From Salvator merianae (lineage: Eukaryota; Chordata; Lepidosauria; Squamata; Teiidae), in NCBI GenBank assembly GCA_003586115.2, contig QVOM02000073.1, positions 28,781,298 to 28,845,297 of the forward strand: DNA of 64,000 nt, given 5' to 3'. Position numbers and translations under genes: made by a program. Each line of letters starts with the position of its first letter. Position 1 is the first letter of the stretch. Below are positions 11,746-21,992 of the stretch, piece by piece. Under the pieces are notes generated by a model. The model had not been told where the DNA came from. It saw only the letters and a list, made by a program, of their open reading frames with translations, and did no database searches.

Positions 11746-12288
11746 GCGATGACCTGGCTAGTTGCCTTCCAAGAAAGCAGGTAGAAGGGTCTCCCAGGCA
11801 TTCCCAGTGGAGACCAGTCCAGCTTTCCATCATGCAGACAACTGGATAAGCTTAATACAGATTCCAGCGTCTTTTTGCCAGCTCCTGAAATGGCCCAGAA
11901 ATGGGTTGTTTCTGGGTCCATCTCAACAAACTCCCTGACCTGCAGCTCCAGAGGCTGGGGAACTTTAATTCTTAATCTCCAGAGTTTGACTGAACCCAAG
12001 AGCTGTCATGAGAATGGCCACCAGCACAGTCCCCATTGTCTCAATTTTCCTGGTCGAAAACAATTGATTCAGGCCAGGAAGGAAATTCTGTGTTCTGTAC
12101 TGACACATGCAATGCAGAATTATTCTGCCAAAAGGAAGATGGTGAGTGGAAAAATCTGCTGAGTGGATCTCTTCTGTATGGAATTTTCTTGTGCTTATAA
12201 TTTCTGCAACAATGAATTGAGACTAGAGAGGGGAGGGGGAAATCACTTTCATAGTATGTCTTTCAGTGGAACTAACAATGACTACTTC
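11746..12288. other. No gene recognised
   Basis: Unassigned sequence between the CR1 remnant and LTR-A. It ends in the 4-bp duplication cttc (12285-12288) of LTR-A. Short frames on both strands have no recognisable domains. Confidence 0.5.
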
Positions 12289-12654
12289 TGTTACAGGCCA
12301 TGCTCTGGGTGTGAGTTGTTTTGGGAATTAGCTTACCCAGGCATTAGACCTTCTTAGGGATTGATTGTTAGGGCCAGGTTTTAATAACAGAAAAAGTCCA
12401 AATAAAGAGGAGATAATCCTTGAAAAGAATGGTGCATCTTTATTAGAACCCAGCAAAAAGACTTGAAATCCAAAGAAATAGCAATAAATAATGCAATTTG
12501 TTAGAATTATCTAGTTTCATAGGTAGTATAGGTATTTGGACACTTGAAAAGGAAAAGAAAAAGGCTTGGCTTCAAACCTAGGTAAGTTGACTACTTAGTG
12601 TGTGGGAAAGGGGGGGAAAGGGGGGGAGAAAGAGTCTGAGAGAAGCTAGCAATG
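12289..12654 (-). mobile_element. LTR-A, first part (solo LTR-like repeat split by the provirus)
   Basis: Starts with TG and continues after the provirus at 19138 up to a CA at 20152-20153, giving about 1.38 kb. The whole is flanked by cttc (12285-12288 and 20154-20157), a 4-bp duplication. A paralogue, LTR-B, lies at 35274-40117 and aligns throughout. Minus orientation is proposed because that strand offers an AATAAA motif (near 12440) downstream of a TATA-like motif in the other half. TG...CA ends and a 4-bp duplication fit a retroviral solo LTR; no internal genes of this family are present. Confidence 0.72.
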
Positions 12655-13027
12655 TGTTGAGACGCAAAACACAAAAATAAGGTTTTTTTCTGGCAGTGTG
12701 ATGAGTGTCTGTCTGTTTTACCTTCGCTCGCCTCTTTTATTAGAAAGTTCTTTGTTTACACAGCCCTGAGGCAGGCATTCATTCATTTCCCCAGAGGACT
12801 TTTACTACTTAGTTAAGTGATCAATTACTCATTACAATTACAATAAGGCACATTCTTTAGATAAGGGTGCTAACTCAAGCACTAATTCAAGCACTGTGTA
12901 TTCAAGCGACCAGTCTTTGGAAAGGTCATATATTATCTTGCCATAGGGCCTCTTTATGTGTAACCATGGAGTGAAAACATCTGCCTGGTGGTTTGCCAAC
13001 CGAGACATTGTCTCCTAAGCTCCAACA
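12655..13027 (-). repeat. ERV 3' LTR
   Basis: 373 bp with inverted TGTTG...CAACA ends. On the minus strand an AATAAAAG motif about 285 bp into the LTR (12734-12741) is the best candidate for the polyadenylation signal, which would leave a short U5. The env frame ends 13 bp inside this LTR. It pairs with the copy at 18759-19131. Confidence 0.95.
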
Positions 13028-14728
13028 TCTCCTCCTTTTATTTTTTGTTTACGGCCTCGATGAGCAAGATAATGACGCCTAGTTCCACTAGACAGCGCAT
13101 AAGTGTAAAGCTTACCATAAAGAGTTACTAGATTAGGAACGCATTGAAGACAACAACAACAAGCTATCAGCACACATACAATAATAACAATATAAATGAA
13201 CACACGGCGTAAACCTAGCCAGTCAGGCAACCAATCAGTAAGAAAAGAAAAGGAATTAGAGTCGGTATAAACATTATCATAAATAGTGTTCTGGAGATGA
13301 TGTAACTCATCTTCAATAGAATGATTAAGATTGCGAAAATGAACTTGACAAGCATTTTTACCTACTATTTTACAAAAACCACCAGTTTTCGCTAAAAGAT
13401 AGTCCACAGCAAAACGAAGCTGCAGCTGATCCTGACTAAGCATTTCGATTTCCTGTTGAAGGGCTCTAACTATGTGGCCAGTTGCATTTATAGATTTCTC
13501 CAAACGGCAAGTAAGGCCAAGGAGAGATTTTTAATTTTCCTGTGCAACAATACCAGGATATGCTCCAAGGGTAAGGGCCCCAGTAAGTGCACTCTTTAAA
13601 GCCACAGCCCAATCCTGACCGCGAGACAACTGAGGATCGATAATAACTGGATCTTCGCAGGCCGGACCCAAAGGACCAGCCAATGTCGCACGCCGTTTTC
13701 TACGAAGTGCCGATGGGTAGGCAACTTGTACAGGCAAAGTAAGATATCCAATAGCGGCACACTGGTATTTTCCTGGATGAAAATTAGTGGCAATTCCATT
13801 AAAGAAGAACCACATATTTGGGTCCTTGATTTGCCATGTTCCACATATGCTACCAGTTTTGCCTGTATAATTAGGGAAAAACATAGGCATCGCAGGGTAC
13901 AAATCACGAGCAGTGGTGTTCAATAATTTATAATTCATTTCGTAAGTGTTATTATATCCCCCCCCACAGCCAGAATTTATCTGTACATGCAGAATAATTC
14001 GAGGGGCGTGCAAGCCATCTGCATGCCCTGGTATAATCTCTCCATTTATTAGTCCATGTGCCCCTGCTATAACAGCAGAAACACATGCCCTTTGTATAAG
14101 TGCGAAACCTAAACATTCGCCAAGATGTTGCATTTAGCTTGTGGGGCGGATAAGAAAATACTGTAGAATTTTGCACATGCTGTAACTGAGAGACAACAAA
14201 TTCTGGGATGTCCATCAGTGAAGGCAAAAATGAAAGTTGAGCGACAGTTAAAGGGTGCTCATAGTATAAGGTGACATTAGAACCATAGGATTGGAACATA
14301 GAATGAGCATGCCTAAACCATACATTGGATAGTGCAGGAGAGAGGTCCAAAGGGGTTGACAATGGGAGAAAACAGAAAAATAAACAACAAAGCATCACAG
14401 AGTTAGCATTTAAACAGGAGATTATAGGAACAGTATAATTTTCTGGTGTCATAGGAACATTCTGCTGAATCAAATTCTTTTGGGCTTGTAATGAGAGGCC
14501 TTTAATCTGTCCCCAAGTCACCGGTGGATTGCTGCGACCTCTTTGTGTATTGTGCGGCCCCCTGCGTCGGGCCATCATCGTTTGTGGGGCGTCTTCGAGA
14601 GACAAGTTCTGGATCTCCGCACTCAGAGGCAGAGTGGTGGTCTGGTGCCACAACATTTTTTCCCTTCCAAGGTCGCACGTCACGAGCTGGGACCCACATA
14701 GGTCCTGTAGGAGATAAAACAGATGCAT
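13015..14728 (-). pseudogene. env: ERV env (surface and transmembrane), broken
   Basis: Envelope glycoprotein gene in two frames. The first open part (14728-13952) overlaps the end of pol. It has an arginine-rich leader (MMARRRGPHNTQRGR, residues 51-65) before a hydrophobic signal-like stretch (111-125), then surface-subunit sequence with several N-glycosylation sites. A one-base shift near 14.1 kb leads to 14133-13531, which carries the furin-type site RRKRR (13704-13690). An in-frame TAA at 13533-13531 precedes the last part (13503-13015), with a CX7C loop (residues 44-52), a membrane helix (101-119) and a short cytoplasmic tail. Env would mediate receptor binding and fusion; this copy cannot encode it intact. 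A doublet-cysteine CC motif is not seen in the CX7C loop. Confidence 0.9.
13028..13039 (-). promoter_or_regulatory. ERV polypurine tract
   Basis: On the minus strand AAAAGGAGGAGA abuts the 3' LTR directly. This is the expected position and composition for the plus-strand DNA primer of a retrovirus. Confidence 0.88.
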
Positions 14729-16360
14729 ATCCCCTTCCCCAAGTTAGTAAAGGTACAGGGCCTATCCATTGCGGATCTGGTTTTTGCCGAAATAAAACTT
14801 TTGGTTTAGGAAGCTCCTCAAAAGGCATGAAATGACGCTGAACCAGAGAAGCCATATCTATGGAATTCAGATGATTTAAAGTGAAAAGAACCTTCATTAA
14901 CATGTTGGTTTTCCCAGGGAGATCCACAGGGATTCTGCCCTTCTGTTTTTGTTTTTCTAACATTATTTTTACAGAATGATTACAACGTTCCACTATAGCT
15001 TGCCCAGTAGAATTATATGGGATGCCATGGACCAGAGAGATGCCCCACAAGGAGCAAAATTCTTGAAACTTACCAGAAGAGTAAGCGGCTCCATTATCAG
15101 TTTTAATTTTCTTAGGACGACCCATAATAGCAAAGCAACGCAAACAATGATTAATAACATGAGAAACCTTTTCTCCACGCTGAAGAGAAACCCAAATGTA
15201 CTTAGAAAGTGTATCTACAGAAATGTGAAGAAATTTCCACGGGGAAAAGGGAGCATATTGAGTAACATCCATTTGCCAAAGCTCATTGGCCTGCAAGCCA
15301 CGGGGATTCACTCCCTTGTCAGGAACTGAGTGTAACTGGGAGCAGACATCACATTGTTGAACGATAGTGCGTGCTTGTGAAAGAGGAATGGGAAACATGC
15401 GAGCCAATACTTTAGCATTCTGATGAAAGGCAGCATGGCTAGCAATAGGATCGGTAAAATATTGGAAAAGGTGAAGGGGAGAGTCTCTAGTGGCACCATC
15501 AGCACGGGCATTACCCTCCGACAAAACCCTGGGCAAAGGCGTATGACTCCATACATGGGCGATAAAAAAAGGAAAAGAACGCCGTTCCAATAAGGCTTTT
15601 AGGGTAAGAAAAAGTGCGAGAAGATTGTTATCCAAAGATGGAGAAACATAAGCTCCAGGCAGCGCTTTTATCACCTGAACAGTATAAAAACTATCACTAA
15701 TTATGTTAATAGGAGATGAAGAAAAATGGTGAAACGCCATAATGACTGCTGCTAATTCCAAGCGTTGTGGCGTTTTCTGGAGTAAAGTAACCAAGATTTG
15801 CCACTGACCATGTTCATGCCAAGTAACAGCACCCCGTTTCGGGCCACTGTCAGTAAAAACCGTTGGGGCATCAGAAAGGGGCGTCGCATGATAAGAATCA
15901 TGCAGCACAAGTGAAACCTGCTGAGAAAAGGACAAACGAGGGTCTTGCGGGGCATGGTACTTTATAGGCAAATTTTTCTTTATCCTTTTCACAAAGCTGA
16001 ATTGTGAAAAAACAATCTTTAAGATCTATAATCATAATCTGATAAGTATCTGGAATGAGATTTGGATTGGGCAAGCCACATTGCAGTGGCCCCATGGGCT
16101 GAAGACATTTATTAATAGCCCTTAAATCATGGAGCAGTCGCCAGGCGCCTGATTTCTTTTTTTATCACAAATACCGGAGTATTGTACGGGCTTGTTGTGG
16201 GTTCCAAGTGACCAGCAGCTAGCTGTTGCATAACTATTGCCTTTAAGGCGTGCAATTTCTCTGTTGGAAGGGGCCATTGATCTATCCAAACAGGGGTGTC
16301 AGTTTTCCAAACTAGCGGCAGCGCCGTTTTATGAGTCCGCGATGGTAATGACTGTATCAT
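14502..16360 (-). pseudogene. pol: ERV pol: RT (deleted), RNase H, integrase
   Basis: The RT amino-terminal part (16360-16127) has [15 protein letters not shown] and [12 protein letters not shown], then a one-base shift at an A-rich run near 16.16 kb. The next frame (16095-15898) reaches motif [13 protein letters not shown]. The palm YMDD region, thumb and connection are absent: near 15.95-15.99 kb the sequence jumps to the RNase H neighbourhood, a loss I estimate at several hundred codons from family length. The last frame (15992-14502, 496 residues) is open: RNase H D48, E79, D100, D165; integrase H186, H190, C214, C217 and D242, D299, E335 with D-X35-E spacing; C-terminal part with GPMWVPARDVRPW. 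RNase H and integrase motifs are intact while RT cannot work. Confidence 0.93.
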
Positions 16361-17090
16361 ATTGCTCCAACAAGTCTCTACCCCACAAGTTAACGCTTAA
16401 ATCCAGCACCAAGGGCTGTAAAGAAACCGTCTTTCCTCCACCTGCAGGATATATTTGTAACCAATTAGAGCTCTGCCACGCCTGGGATTCTCCCCCTACC
16501 CCAAAAACATCGGCAGCGGGCTTAAGAGGCCAGTGTGGTGGCCAAAATTTACGTGCTATGACAGTAACGTCAGCTCCAGAGTCCACGACACCTTCAAATT
16601 CTTGGCCTTCTATACAATATTTATACAAAAACTGTTCCTTTGTAATTTTCCTACTTACTGCGAGGACCAAGGGATGAATCTGTGAACCTCGTGTGTCATT
16701 GCTGGGCATTGTCCCTGATTCAACTGTAGAATATCCTGCTGAAGAACGGCAAGGAACTAAAACTAATTGAGCATAAGAATCATCTTTAAGTAATGTCATA
16801 GGCATGTGAGACCACGCCTGAAAATAGATAATACCAGTGTAGTCTGAAAACACTAAATCCGGAATAACAAAAACTCCCCTTTTTGCAGATGAGGCATGAG
16901 GGAGTATAAGACCCATGACATCAAGAGGAAGTGACCCGGTCATCTGAGTAGGCATTAACAAAATTTCACCCGGTAAGGTCATTTCCTTAGTACATGCACA
17001 TTTCAAGTCGATGGCAGAACGTATGGCGGATGTTCTAGGGGCTTTATCGGGGCGTTCCGCACACCCCTTTTTTGTTTCCCTGATTTTCTG
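16329..17090 (-). CDS. pro: ERV pro: dUTPase plus aspartic protease
   Basis: An open frame whose meaningful part runs from about residue 58 of a 302-residue ORF beginning at 17237; the earlier residues are a shadow of gag. dUTPase lies at about 70-163 ([34 protein letters not shown]) and would lower dUTP during reverse transcription. The retropepsin follows, with active site [10 protein letters not shown] (D219, S220, G221) and a C-terminal GRDLLEQ block. dUTPase fused before protease is typical of betaretroviruses. This frame is in the +1 register relative to gag, whereas a usual gag-pro -1 frameshift would need the other register, so an indel in the overlap is likely. Confidence 0.88.
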   Translation of the reverse strand, partial: QKIRETKKGCAERPDKAPRTSAIRSAIDLKCACTKEMTLPGEILLMPTQMTGSLPLDVMGLILPHASSAKRGVFVIPDLVFSDYTGIIYFQAWSHMPMTLLKDDSYAQLVLVPCRSSAGYSTVESGTMPSNDTRGSQIHPLVLAVSRKITKEQFLYKYCIEGQEFEGVVDSGADVTVIARKFWPPHWPLKPAADVFGVGGESQAWQSSNWLQIYPAGGGKTVSLQPLVLDLSVNLWGRDLLEQYDTVITIADS

Positions 17091-18657
17091 AGGACTCTGA
17101 GGACTCAGAGGCTGACCTAGCTTTAGCACTCTGATCTGGATTATTTCTGCATTGATTTGCCCAATGATACCCCTTTTTACATTTAGGACAAATTGTTTTT
17201 GGACGAGAAGGTTTATTATTCCTAGAGACGTAAGCACTGCCCCCTGGAGCGCGACAGTCCCTTTTCATGTGTCCTTCTTTTTTGCAGTTAAAACAAGGAC
17301 CAGAAATTTTCCTGCCCTGCTGACTGCCCTGCTGAATGGCTGAGGCCAGCAAACTCATGGTATGGGCCTGACTCCCAACATCCGAACAGGCTTTCAGCAT
17401 ACTGGCCATGTCATAGTATGGTTGAGAGACAACTGATTGTAAAGCACGGCGAGAGTCACCGTTAGCATTTTCAAATGCTAGTTTCTTTAACAGTTCTCCT
17501 TGAGCCTCCACATTATCTATCTGGCGTTGAATTGCCTCTTGAAGGCAGTCCACAAAAGTGGTATAGGACTCGTTAGCCTGCTGTCAGACAGTAGAAAAGG
17601 ACTTGCTAGGGTTAGAAGTTTCAGGGACCTTTCGAAAGGCTCTCATTGCCATTTGATTAATAATTGGAAAACTAGGTTCCTGAATAAATTGAGCCTGCTG
17701 CGGCATTTGTTCAAATTGTCCAACTCCGTAAAAGAGATCAGCAACCTGTTGATTTGGCGCTAAAGTTATACAATTCATTTGGTATTCCGAATCCCAAACC
17801 ACAAATTGTGCAGGGGACAGGAGCATTCTCATAAGGTCCCTCCAGTCCCTAGGGAGCATTTTAAACCCATTCGCCACAGATTCCAACATCCCCAAAGTAT
17901 ATGAGGAGTGAGAACCAGACTCAACCACGGACCTCCGCAATTCCCGCAACATATGGAAAGGGAGAGGTTCCCATGTAATAGGCTGGGGCCCTTGAGCATT
18001 AGCTGGGCCATATTCAACAGGGAAAAGATTATATCCCTGCTGTACCTCTTCTGGTGTTAATTCTGCTCTGCACATTGCCTCCCGAAACCCTTGATGAATG
18101 CCTGACAAAGACGAGTCAGGGGGCACAGCAACTGCCCTGTGACATGGCTCCAGAGGCCCTGTCAAATCCTCTGTGACCGTAATGTTAGCTAAAAAAGGAT
18201 TCTTGGAATCTTGTAAAAGTGCCGGAGGTGTTTCCACCGTTTTGGCAGTATGTCCAGGGCTGGGCCCTTCAGGGCCTGGGGGAAGCAAACGAGGATACAG
18301 AGGTAACTTGTAAGGAGGGGGGGCAGTAGGGGCAGTAGGGCTGGACTGAGAAGTGCAGCCCAAATCTAAAGATAAAATAGAGGTTCCGCGATCCAGAGTC
18401 TCAATTGCCTCTTTACACTGCTGCCAAAGAAGCAAATGCTGAATACTTGCATGAGGTTCCTCATGCAAGGTCTTGCCTACCTTAATCCAATCCTCTACCT
18501 TTAAAGTACCATTTTCAGGATACCAGGGACATTGATACTCTATTTCGGCTAATAGAGTCTCAATGTGAGCAAGATTAACACTATTGTTTCACTGCTTAAG
18601 GAGTCTACACAGCTTCTTAGCATGTTCCTTCAGCCCTGCTGAAAGAGATCCACCCAT
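17044..18657 (-). pseudogene. gag: ERV gag, two in-frame stops
   Basis: Structural polyprotein, about 537 codons in one frame. The start at 18657 gives MGGSLS, a glycine-2 context for N-myristoylation. A TGA at 18591-18589 and another at 17586-17584 interrupt an otherwise continuous frame (open parts 18468-17584 and 17553-17044). A proline-rich stretch (TAPTAPPPYKLPLYPRLLPP) lies in the matrix/linker region. A major homology-like segment (QQANESYTTFVDCLQEAI) follows the second stop. Two CCHC knuckles follow, CFNCKKEGHMKRDC and CPKCKKGYHWANQC. Gag would assemble particles and package RNA; this copy cannot make it full length without readthrough. Confidence 0.92.
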
Positions 18658-18736
18658 ACTCACGAAGGGAGCGATAACCGCTGTGGTGCACCAAGACTCG
18701 TAACCAGTCGGCGAGCTGGGTGATCGCACCGAAGGG

Positions 18737-18754
18737 ATCACGTCGGGGTCACCA
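18737..18754 (-). promoter_or_regulatory. ERV primer binding site, tRNA-Trp type
   Basis: On the minus strand TGGTGACCCCGACGTGAT lies four bases after the 5' LTR. It is complementary to the 3' end of vertebrate tRNA-Trp, including CCA. The same primer is established for avian sarcoma/leukosis (alpha) retroviruses, while most betaretroviruses use tRNA-Lys. Confidence 0.93.
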
Positions 18755-18758
18755 GTTG

Positions 18759-19131
18759 TGTTGAGACGCAAAACACAAGAATAAGGTTTTTTTCTGGCGG
18801 CGTGATGAGCGTCTGTCTGTTTTACCTTCACTTGCCTCTTTTATTAGAAAGTTCTTTGTTTACACAGCCCTGAGGCAGGCATTCATTCATTTCCCCAGAG
18901 GACTTTTACTACTTAGTTAAGTGATCAATTACTCATTACAATTACAATAAGGCACATTCTTTAGATAAGGGTGCTAACTCAAGCACTAATTCAAGCACTG
19001 TGTATTCAAGCGACCACTCTTTGGAAAGGTCGTATATTATCTTGCCATAGGGCCTCTTTATGTGTAATCATGGAGTGAAAACATCTGCCTGGTGGTTTGC
19101 CAACCGAGACATTGTCTCCTAAGCTCCAACA
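18759..19131 (-). repeat. ERV 5' LTR
   Basis: 373 bp, same ends as the 3' LTR and no length difference. The nine mismatches against 12655-13027 are scattered, and several remove or create CpG. It supplies the promoter of the provirus. Confidence 0.95.
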
Positions 19132-20153
19132 GCAATGGAGACTAGAAAGGTTCCTAGCACAAAAGGGTAAATCTCACCCATCTGCAGTCTTCTCCAGGTA
19201 AATCTTCATGCCAAAAAGGAAAATTTGGGGGGAAAGATGCATAGGTCTCTTGCAGGCAAATGGGTTAAAAAGCCAGAGATTGGGAAGTGGAAGAAAATGC
19301 TCTACAGCCCTCACTCCTTTAGGAAAAAAAACAGTTCTTTTGCCAAGGGGCATGGAGAGAGGTATGGAAATCCCTCTTCAAGTAAAATCAACTCAACTCA
19401 AAAGAAAAAATAAAGGAAACTGCAAGCAAGCAGTAGGATCAAGCAACTTAGAAAAATCCATTCCCTCTCCATTTCAGGAGGGAGGTAAAAGCAGCTCTCA
19501 GCCAGGGAAAAGGGGGCTGAGATAGATGATCATTCTTCCTCTTTTCGTAGTTAATTATGCCTTCTTTCTGACTTCTTGTCTTCTTCTTCTTCTTCCCTCA
19601 CTTCCTAATAGAAAAACCTGAACTTTTATATTCTTTTCCGAAGTAGAAAAAGGAGCAAGCTTCCTTTTAGTTGAGCAGAGATGTTTGTTGGGTCAGTAGA
19701 AAGATAAACAGACAACTACACTGGTTGATGAACTTAAATTGTGCTGTTTGCATTCTTAATGAGACGTTCTCAAGATGTAGGCTTCAACAATAGGACTAGT
19801 TTTGATGGCCAGATACTTGCCCAAATCTTTTGTTAATCATTAATGCATAATTTCCTGAGCTGACTCAAGCAGCCAGGTTAACTTTTTCAAGAGATAAGGA
19901 AAAAAAAATGTGAAGACAGGCTTGTCCTTTTAAAAATGGATACAAGGAGAGGAAATCTGGTTTCTACTGGGTCCAGGATTATGGTCAGTTTCTCTGTATT
20001 TGAAACCTTTCTGACTTATATTTCAGGGGATCTATGTCCATTTGTATATAGTAAGAATATTTGTGCTCTTGCTTCTGTATGGCAGGGCTAATAGTGTCTG
20101 TGCTCCTGCTTCTGTATGACAAGGCTATGCATTCTGGGTAACTGATGGCTACA
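19132..20153 (-). mobile_element. LTR-A, second part
   Basis: Continuation of LTR-A after the provirus; the first six bases are the duplicated gcaatg. It aligns with 39197-40117 over its length. On the minus strand a TATA-like AATATAAAAGTTCAGG lies near 19620-19640, placing a promoter in this half. It ends in CA at 20152-20153, followed by cttc. Short open frames such as 19208-19525 have no recognisable domain and are not supported as genes. Confidence 0.72.
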
Positions 20154-20284
20154 CTTCCAAACATGTGTCATGGGTGTACAGCCACTGTATAACATGTTAA
20201 GTTGTGGCCTTCCAAGGTACACAATGGTGTGCAGATCTCACAGTCCTGGCACACATCTGGCAAGGTTTGATGGAATTGTGTGGA

Positions 20285-20720
20285 TGTTTGTTTATGAATT
20301 TATATCCCACCCTTCACTAAAATGTCTTAGAGTTGGTCACAACAATAAAAAGATAAAATATGAAAATTATTAAAACATATTTAAAATACAACCCTCCTTC
20401 CCATCCACGTTCCCTGGTAGGACAACACTGAGAAGAATCTGAATATCAAAGGCCTTGGTGAAGATGTATGTTTTAACCAGGCACCAAAAACCATATACTG
20501 TAGGTGGTTAATGAACCTCCAGAGGGAGGCTATTCGAGGCCCTCTTGTATGTTCCTACCTCTTGCACCTGTGAGAAGAATTACAAGAAGGCCTTCTTTTT
20601 GAGATTTCAAGGTGAATCCAAAAGAATTTCATACAAACAGAAATTATGGAAATAATTATGAATTAAAATGAATTTCTATAACTAGCTGGAATAGATGGGT
20701 CTGTGATCCAATCCTGCAGG
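20285..20720 (-). repeat. Interspersed repeat with L2-like tail
   Basis: Begins (antisense) with the tttatatcccacccttc...gttggtcacaac signature that, reversed, is the 3' end of L2-type reptile LINEs or the SINEs they mobilise. The following stretch, including the ggccttggtgaagatgtatgttttaaccaggc phrase in decayed form, matches no coding motif. Family assignment is from memory of this signature and is tentative. Confidence 0.5.
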
Positions 20721-21953
20721 GCTTTGATGGTTCTGAGCAGGAAGGAACACAAAGTTTGATTGACTTATAAGTTCAGATAACTTTATAACACTTATAAATT
20801 CTACCTAGCAAAACAGATGGCTTTATTAAGAGAACAATCTGTGGTTAAAGAGATTAAGGTCTAACAAGTTACTTAGTGCCAGAAATACTTGGTGCAGCAT
20901 GGCATGTTTCTGTCATCTACTCACTTCACACAGATTTACAATATGTTCCTTTTATTTTCCTATAAAACAATAATTATTTGCACTTTTATTTTGCTTCTGG
21001 TCAGATCACATTAAGGCTGGATTTACACCTTTTGACAGTTTCTGTTTGCTTTTACAGTATCTTGACAGCAAATTGTCTACACATAGCACAAGCTACAGAA
21101 CCAACACTCATGCCATGGGGCTATATGCTTTGGCATTTCACACCATCATGGCATATTGCTCTCATTGCAGCCCAGTAGCATGTGTTTCCATATTCATGCT
21201 GTCTCTGGACAAAACATTATTCAGATGTATTGATATTGGAGTCATCCAGTTTTTAACACAAAGTGTAGACCCAGCCTTCATAAGCACTATCAGATCATAA
21301 TGAGTTAACTTTGCAAGAGATACTAGGCTTCTGGAGCTTTGTTGTTTTAAGGATGTTTGGCTGTCCTTTCAGATACTATCCAGTATTATTTTTTTTCTAC
21401 TTATATACTGGCCTTCTTGCAAAACATATCTATAGCTTTCGTGAACACTAATATTCATGGCACATACAAAACATGTGCAAATACCCTAATGAAATCATTC
21501 AGAAATAATAAATGAATTGAGACTTATTTTCATAAGCAGAACTTTAAAAAAAACAGCAAATTGAAAATCTGTAGAGCATATTTGTGTCCTCAGTAACACT
21601 CCCATTTGTTTTCATTGTCAGAAGTTGCCCCAACTTAGTGTGTCTTCTTTGAGAAAAAAGAGCAGAAAAAGGAGCAGGATTCCCAGAAAACTTCCACATA
21701 GTGACTTTTAGGAGAGATCATAAAACAGACCTCAGTCTGCCACCATATGAGCTGCTGATGGTATAGCCTATGACCAGCAGAAGATCACTGTTCCTAGACA
21801 GGAGTAAAAAACCTGCCCAGACATTCAAGGCTCTGGATTGACCTTTTGCGGCCAACAAGGTCAAACTCAGCAGGAATGCCAGTCATGTAAAAAATACAGC
21901 ATGAAGGATGAAATGTTGGGATAACATCAATTCTGAGGATAACACAATTCTAC

Positions 21954-21954
<1 letters not shown>
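20721..21954. other. No gene recognised
   Basis: Unassigned AT-rich sequence. Short frames around 20978-21300 have no domain signature. Confidence 0.5.

Positions 21955-21989
<35 letters not shown>
21955..21989. repeat. Poly-A, 35 bases
   Basis: An uninterrupted A-run. It could be the tail of a retroposed element, but nothing upstream is recognisable as its source. Confidence 0.95.

Positions 21990-21992
<3 letters not shown>

Larger units (their letters stand above)
12655..19131 (-). mobile_element. Endogenous retrovirus, betaretrovirus-like, 6.5 kb
   Basis: A provirus read right to left: 5' LTR 18759-19131, primer site, gag, pro with dUTPase, pol, env, polypurine tract, 3' LTR 12655-13027. 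It is flanked by gcaatg on both sides (12649-12654 and 19132-19137), a perfect 6-bp target duplication. dUTPase fused to protease, two CCHC knuckles and env overlapping the end of pol fit a class II, betaretrovirus-like origin. The two LTRs differ at 9 of 373 aligned positions (8 transitions, 1 transversion; my hand count). Stops, frameshifts and an RT deletion make it replication-defective as it stands. Confidence 0.95.

Noticed and set aside
12601..12640. Regulatory G-rich element near the provirus
   Set aside because: The ggggggaaagggggg run lies in LTR-A, and the LTR-B copy has only a short version, so it looks like slippage.
18731..18760. tRNA-Trp gene fragment
   Set aside because: Only 18 bases match and they abut the LTR; this is the provirus primer site.
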